From JAICYJ01 sp963766445 (GTDB lineage: Bacteria > Actinomycetota > Thermoleophilia > Gaiellales > JAICJC01), in assembly GCA_963766445.1 (NCBI GenBank), contig CAVXZW010000009.1, positions 1 through 64,000 of the forward strand: 64,000 nucleotides of DNA, read 5' to 3'. Each line of letters starts with the position of its first letter. Position 1 is the first letter of the stretch. Under the pieces are notes generated by a model, which worked only from the letters and a program-made list of their open reading frames with translations, was not told the origin of the DNA and made no database searches. Positions 59,855 to 64,000 of the stretch are shown piece by piece. Position numbers and translations under genes: made by a program.

Positions 59855-60795
59855 CCACTCAGTGGAACACGTGCCCGTCCTCGCATCCGAGGTGGCCGAG
59901 CTGCTCGACCTGCAGCCGGGTGACACCGTGGTCGACGGCACCTTCGGCGCCGGGGGCCACGCCGCCCTGCTGGAGCCGCAGCTGCGCGGCCACGGCTGCT
60001 ACATCGCCATCGACCGCGACCCCGAGGCCGAGCGGCACTTCAAGCGCTTCGCGGCCGGGGCGTCGGCCGACACGCGGTTCATCCACGGCAACTTCGCGCT
60101 GGTGCTGCGCAACCTGGCCGCCACCGGCCTGCGCGCCGACGCGCTCGTGCTCGACCTCGGCATCTCGTCGATGCAGATCGACCGGCCCGAGCGCGGCTTC
60201 AGCTACGCCGCCGACGCTCCGCTGGACATGCGCATGGATCCCACCGGCGACCTGACGGCCGCCGAGATCGTGAACGAGTGGGACGAGCGCGAGATCGCGC
60301 AGCTCCTCCGCGGCTACGGCGAGGAGCGTTTCTCCCGGCAGATCGCCCGCGCCATCGTGCGCCGCCGCGCGCGCGGAGCCGTTCGCCCGCACGGGTGACC
60401 TGGTCGACGTGATCAAGGCCGCGATCCCCACGCCCAGCCGGTTCGGGCAGGGACATCCGGCCAAGCGCTCGTTCCAGGCGCTGCGGATCGCCGTCAACGA
60501 CGAGCTGGAGTCGCTCAGCGAGGGCCTCGATCACGCGCTGGAGCTGCTGGCGCCCGAGGGCCGGATGGCCGTGATCAGCTTCCACTCGCTCGAGGACCGG
60601 ATCGTGAAGCGCTTCATCCGCAACCAGGCCCGCGGCTGCACCTGCCCGCCCGACTTCCCGATCTGCGTCTGCGGCCACGAGCCGCTGCTGCGCGCGCTCA
60701 CCACGCGCGCGGTGGTGCCGAGCGTGGACGAGCGTTGCGTCAACCCGCGCTCCGCGTCGGCCAAGCTGCGCGCGGCCGAAAGGACGCAGGCGTGA
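59826..60795 (+). CDS. rsmH: 16S rRNA C1402 N4-methyltransferase RsmH (frameshifted)
   Basis: About 322 aa. HVPVLASEVAELLDLQPGDTVVDGTFGAGGHAALL (SAM-binding), AIDRDPEAERHFKRFA, LVLDLGISSMQIDRPERGFSY, LDMRMDPTGDLTAAEIVN; a frame change near 60372; then FARTGDLVDVIKAAIPTPSR, AKRSFQALRIAVNDELESL, MAVISFHSLEDRIVKRFIR, and the Cys-rich CTCPPDFPICVCGHEP. N4-methylates C1402 of 16S rRNA. ATG 59826 is within mraZ, the usual order in the dcw cluster. Confidence 0.93.
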
Positions 60796-60809
60796 GGACG
60801 CAGGCGTGA
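60782..60809. repeat. 14-bp perfect tandem duplication at the rsmH/ftsL junction
   Basis: GGACGCAGGCGTGA occurs twice head to tail (60782-60795, 60796-60809). The first copy ends with the rsmH stop, the second supplies the GTG start of ftsL. Before the duplication the two genes would have overlapped by GTGA, as elsewhere in the window. Confidence 0.8.
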
Positions 60810-61280
60810 GCGTCGTCGCCCCGGCGCCGGCGGCACCGTCCCGGCCGCGTCGCGCGGCGCCGGCAACCGAGACCGCCCCCAAGCGCAGGCAGAACCGCCG
60901 CCGGCCGGCCACGCTGGCGCGGCCGCGCGCGGGCCGCTCGCCCGTCGCCCCGGGTGTGCTGTGGGTGCTCCTGATCGCCGCCCTGCTGGGCGGGATCGTG
61001 GCGCTGAACGTGGGCGCGCTCCGCAACTCGATCTCGGCCAGCAAGATCGAGGGCCAGGAGGCGGCGCTGCGCTCCCAGAACGACGCGCTGCGCTCGCTCG
61101 TCGCCGAGCGATCGGGCGTAGGTCGCATCAACGCCGACGCGGCCCGCTACGGCATGATCTGGGCGCAGCCGCTGCGCAACGACTACCTGCGCCTGCACCC
61201 GCTGAAGCATGCGGCGCAGGCCTCCGGCCACGAGCGCCGGCGGGGCTGCCGGCCGGCAGGGCGGCAAAGCGGCGCCGTGA
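60806..61280 (+). CDS. ftsL: FtsL-like septum protein (frameshift near the end)
   Basis: About 157 aa: basic, Pro/Arg-rich cytoplasmic tail (residues 1-48), one membrane helix VLWVLLIAALLGGIVALNVGAL, then a leucine-zipper-like periplasmic segment SASKIEGQEAALRSQNDALRSLVAERSG with the usual AARYGMIWAQP close. As written it reads on into ftsI; a single indel near 61225 restores GGAAGRQGGKAAP and a stop at 61278-61280 overlapping the ftsI GTG. Links early and late divisome parts with FtsB/FtsI/FtsW. Confidence 0.78.
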
Positions 61281-63016
61281 GCAAGCAGTCCGACCAGCGG
61301 TTGCGGCTGATCATGTTCGTGTTCGCAGCCGCCTTCGCGGTCGTGATCGGCCGCGCGCTGTACGTCCAGATCCTGCAGGCCAGCGCCCTGGCCGCCCGCG
61401 CCCACGGCCAGCAGAACGCGACCATCGTGGTGCCCACCAGCCGCGGCCGGATCCTCGACGCGACCGGCAAGACGCTGGCCGTCGACGTGCCCGCGAAGGA
61501 TCTGATGGTCTACCCGTCCAAGGTGCAGGACCCCGGCCAGGTCGCCTCCTACATCGCCCAGAAGCTGGGCTACCAGCTCAAGCACAAGAAGGCGTTCAGG
61601 GCCGAGGTGAAGCTGCTGGAGGGCCGGCTGACGGCGCCGCACGTGGTGCAGGCGAGGGTGCTGCCGCAGCTCGACCCCGCCGTCGCCGCCGAGATCATGT
61701 CGGCGCACCCGCCAGGGCTGTTCACGGTCGACTCCGTGCGCCGCGACTACCCGTCCGGCAAGCTGGCCTCGCAGCTGATCGGCTACGTCGACTACAACAA
61801 CAGCGGCACGCTCGGCTCCGGCATCGAGCACGAGTACAACAGCGTGCTGGGCGGCCACCCCGGCGAGCAGCTCGAGGTGCGCGGCCCCGGCGGCGTCCCG
61901 CTCAGCACGGTCACGCTGCGCCGCGCCCAGCAGGGCCGCGACGTCCAGCTCACGATCGACCGCTCCATCCAGCAGAAGGTGCAGTCGGTGCTGGACGCGA
62001 CCGTGAGCCGCACGGGCGCGCACAGCGCCACCGCGCTGGTGCTGGATCCGCGCAACGGCTCGATCCTGGCGATGGCGACCGCGCCCGGCTACGACAACAA
62101 CAAGGTCCACGACCTGTCGACCAAGCAGTTCGCGCGCGACACCCACAACATGGCGGTCGAGTACTCCTACGAGCCCGGCTCGACCTTCAAGGTGGTGACG
62201 ATGGGCGCCGCGCTGACGGCCGGGATCGTCACGCCGCAGACGCAGTTCCGCATCCCGTACGCGATCAAGGTCGGCGACCGGGTCGTGCACGACGACGCCG
62301 TCCGCCCGACCAGGACGTTCACGGCCGCCCAGATCCTGCAGCAGTCGTCGAACGTGGGCACGGTCACGATCGCCGAGCTCGTGCACAAGCAGCCGCTCTA
62401 CGACTGGATCCGCCGCTGGGGCTTCGGCCGCCCCACGCACATCGGCCTGCCGGCCGAGGCGGCGCCCGCCGTCATGCCGCCCGACAAGTGGTACTCCTCC
62501 TCGATCGGCAACATCCCGATCGGCCAGGGCATCTCGGTCACGCCGCTGCAGATGGCGGCCATGTACTCGGGCATCGCCAACGGCGGCGTGATGGTCGAGC
62601 CGCACGTGGTGGAGAAGATCGGCGGCCGGCCGGCGCCCAAGCCGGTCTCGCGGCGGGTCCTGAGCCCGACCGTCGACCACACCCTGGTGGACATGCTGAA
62701 GGGCGTCGTCGACACCGCCGCCGGCACCGGCACCCGCGCGTCGGTGCCGGGCTACACCGTGGCCGGCAAGACCGGCACCGCGCAGGTGGCGCTGCCGCAC
62801 AGCCTCGGCTACTCGACCCGCAACTACGTGGCCTCGTTCGTCGGCTTCCTGCCGGCCGACAACCCGCGGGTGGAGGTGCTGGTGGTGGTCGACTCGCCGC
62901 GCACCAACATCTTCGGTGGCATCGTGGCGGCGCCCGCCTTCCAGCAGATCGCCACGTTCCTGACCAAGGATCTGGCGATCCCGCCCGACAAGCCACTCGA
63001 CCTCCCGGTCAACTAA
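61277..63016 (+). CDS. ftsI: Penicillin-binding protein FtsI (PBP3)
   Basis: 579 aa. Short cytoplasmic start, membrane helix LIMFVFAAAFAVVIGRALYV, pedestal (VVPTSRGRILDATGKTLAVD), transpeptidase with S-x2-K in EPGSTFKVVT (Ser about residue 300), SxN in QQSSNVGTV (about 357), KTGT in VAGKTGTAQ (about 497). Septal peptidoglycan cross-linking enzyme. GTG 61277 is my choice since residues upstream belong to FtsL; the apparent FtsL-FtsI single reading frame is most likely an indel artefact. Confidence 0.92.
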   Translation: MSKQSDQRLRLIMFVFAAAFAVVIGRALYVQILQASALAARAHGQQNATIVVPTSRGRILDATGKTLAVDVPAKDLMVYPSKVQDPGQVASYIAQKLGYQLKHKKAFRAEVKLLEGRLTAPHVVQARVLPQLDPAVAAEIMSAHPPGLFTVDSVRRDYPSGKLASQLIGYVDYNNSGTLGSGIEHEYNSVLGGHPGEQLEVRGPGGVPLSTVTLRRAQQGRDVQLTIDRSIQQKVQSVLDATVSRTGAHSATALVLDPRNGSILAMATAPGYDNNKVHDLSTKQFARDTHNMAVEYSYEPGSTFKVVTMGAALTAGIVTPQTQFRIPYAIKVGDRVVHDDAVRPTRTFTAAQILQQSSNVGTVTIAELVHKQPLYDWIRRWGFGRPTHIGLPAEAAPAVMPPDKWYSSSIGNIPIGQGISVTPLQMAAMYSGIANGGVMVEPHVVEKIGGRPAPKPVSRRVLSPTVDHTLVDMLKGVVDTAAGTGTRASVPGYTVAGKTGTAQVALPHSLGYSTRNYVASFVGFLPADNPRVEVLVVVDSPRTNIFGGIVAAPAFQQIATFLTKDLAIPPDKPLDLPVN

Positions 63017-63030
63017 CCTCCCCGCCAGGC

Positions 63031-64000
63031 TTGGAACTCGCGAACCTGATCGGGACGATCGGGCCGCTCGAGGTGCGGGGTGGTGCGACGGGGCAGATCA
63101 CCGCGCTCACCTACGACGCCGCTGCGGCCGTGCCGGGAGCACTGCACTTCTGCGTGCCCGGCTTCCGCGTCGACGGCCATGACTTCGCCGGCCAGGCGGA
63201 GGCGGCGGGAGCCGTGGCGCTGGTGGTCGAGCGCTTCCTCGACATCGACCTGCCGCAGCTGCTGGTGCGCTCCTCGCGGGCGGCGATGGGCCCCGCCGCC
63301 GACACCTTCTACGGCCACCCCAGCCACGAGCTCGACGTGATCGGCGTGACCGGCACCAACGGCAAGACCACCACCTGCTTCCTGATGTACTCCGTGCTGG
63401 AGGCGGCGGGGCTGCGGCCCGCGCTGCTGGGCACGGTGGAGTCGCGGATCGGGGGCCAGGTGGCCCAGGTGAAGCGCACGACGCCTGAGAGCATCGACCT
63501 GCAGGCGCAGTTCCGGCAGATGGCGGACGCCGGCGACCAGAGCTGCGCGATGGAGGTGTCGTCGCACGCGCTGGCGCTGGACCGGGTGGCCGGCACGCGC
63601 TTTGCCGCCGCGGCCTTCACCAACCTCACGCAGGACCACCTCGACTTCCACCCGACGATGGAGGAGTACTACCTGGCCAAGCGCCGGCTGTTCGAGAATG
63701 AGGCGTGGCCGGCGGCCGTCAACGTCGCCGACCCGTACGGCCGGCGGCTGGTGATGGAGGCGGCGGGACCCGTGCTCAGCTACGCGGCCGACGACGACCG
63801 GGCCGCCGTGCGCCCGCAGACGGTCGAGATCGGGGCGGGCGGGGCGATCTCGCTGATCGCGCTGACGCCGCGCGGCCCGCTGCCGCTGGACGTGCGGCTG
63901 CGCGGCGACTTCAACGTGTCCAACGTGCTCTGCGTGGTGGCGCTGAGCGAGCTGCTGGAGCTGCCGCACGAGGCGGTGCGGGCCGGCATCGCGGCGCTTC
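63031..64000 (+). CDS. murE: UDP-MurNAc-tripeptide ligase MurE (3' end outside window)
   Basis: The first ~323 residues. N-terminal UDP-binding domain (ITALTYDAAAAVPGALHFCVPG), ATP site GVTGTNGKTTTCFLMYSVLE (about residue 105-124), TTPESIDLQAQFRQM, the SSHAL motif in MEVSSHALALDRV, and FTNLTQDHLDFHPTMEEYY (Mg/carbamyl-Lys region with LAKRRLF). Adds the third amino acid (meso-diaminopimelate or L-lysine; the specificity motif is beyond the edge) to the peptidoglycan precursor. Start assigned to TTG 63031, 14 nt after the ftsI stop, for lack of a better one. Confidence 0.92.
   Translation, partial: MELANLIGTIGPLEVRGGATGQITALTYDAAAAVPGALHFCVPGFRVDGHDFAGQAEAAGAVALVVERFLDIDLPQLLVRSSRAAMGPAADTFYGHPSHELDVIGVTGTNGKTTTCFLMYSVLEAAGLRPALLGTVESRIGGQVAQVKRTTPESIDLQAQFRQMADAGDQSCAMEVSSHALALDRVAGTRFAAAAFTNLTQDHLDFHPTMEEYYLAKRRLFENEAWPAAVNVADPYGRRLVMEAAGPVLSYAADDDRAAVRPQTVEIGAGGAISLIALTPRGPLPLDVRLRGDFNVSNVLCVVALSELLELPHEAVRAGIAAL

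Noticed and set aside
60806..63016. Genuine FtsL-FtsI fusion protein
   Set aside because: A one-base shift near 61225 creates an ftsL stop overlapping the ftsI GTG in the style used throughout the window; listed as artefact unless relatives show the fusion.
1..64000. CRISPR arrays, insertion sequences, integrases, attachment sites, rRNA
   Set aside because: No regularly spaced repeats, transposase, integrase or rRNA sequence recognised; the only TIR-bounded element is the 114-bp one at 52743.

Overview
The window is a gene-dense, very GC-rich bacterial chromosome segment with no plasmid, phage or insertion-sequence features. The gene set points to an actinobacterium, most likely of the class Thermoleophilia (a soil-type Gaiellales or Solirubrobacterales genome; this is inference, no rRNA is present). 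Reasons: a single-gene fusion of two WYL/PafB-PafC type regulators, a CcmE of the CxxxY type, an Rv2578c-like radical SAM protein, a DUF2630 protein, many GTG/TTG starts with GTGA/ATGA overlaps, and a mraZ-rsmH-ftsL-ftsI-murE cluster. About 35 positions need a 1-2 nt frame change inside otherwise well conserved genes, including essential ones (sigA, rsmH, ftsL). The simplest reading is indel error in a draft or metagenomic assembly, so I annotate these as single genes with the break noted.

Layout. 1-6.5 kb: minus-strand purine/allantoin catabolism set (zinc-lobe dehydrogenase, Asp/Glu-type racemase, allantoinase, allantoate amidohydrolase) plus a cyclic-nucleotide-binding protein, a P1/DmpA peptidase and a divergent ACT protein. 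7-10 kb: zinc uptake, znuA divergent from zur-znuC-znuB around a Zur-type palindrome. 10-13 kb: small secreted, VOC, winged-helix and LysE-type genes. 13-16.6 kb: cytochrome c maturation ccmE-ccmF-ccmI-like followed by pspA. 16.6-18.5 kb: a radical SAM gene behind a perfect LexA-type palindrome, hpt and a nuclease-like protein. 18.5-23.7 kb: a six-gene overlapping operon with the two enzymes of cyclic 2,3-diphosphoglycerate synthesis, glpX, a Rho_N-crotonase fusion and a MIP18-type protein. 23.8-29 kb: cation exchanger, lipoprotein, bioY, queG, fused pafBC. 29-32.4 kb: dinB, a zinc-motif protein, a histone-deacetylase-like gene, DUF2630. 32.4-42.5 kb: a repeat-rich gap, ALDH + acetolactate-synthase-like pair, secreted proteins, an Flp-like pilin, cupin, dodecin, 2-hydroxyacid dehydrogenase-RidA, FHA and DUF192 genes.

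42.8-49.4 kb is a co-directional operon: OmpR-type regulator, sensor kinase, an unknown zinc-ribbon protein, then a compact Tad/Flp pilus assembly set (CpaB-like, CpaE/TadZ-like, TadA, TadB, TadC). Two Flp-like pilins sit outside it at 37.1 and 50.4 kb. 51.3-56.6 kb holds an ALDH, then an NAD-salvage operon: NrtR-type Nudix regulator, pncB, and a fused nicotinamidase-NAD synthetase, preceded by a 114-bp element bounded by perfect 15-bp inverted repeats. 56.7-59.1 kb carries the principal sigma factor and an NlpC/P60 endopeptidase. 59.4 kb to the end is the division/cell-wall cluster with a clear MraZ operator; murE runs off the right edge.

Most noteworthy: the archaeal-type cyclic 2,3-diphosphoglycerate operon in a bacterium, the Rho_N-enoyl-CoA hydratase fusion inside it, the PncA-NadE fusion, the LexA-type box before the radical SAM gene, and the unexplained inverted-repeat elements at 32.4-32.7 and 52.74-52.86 kb.
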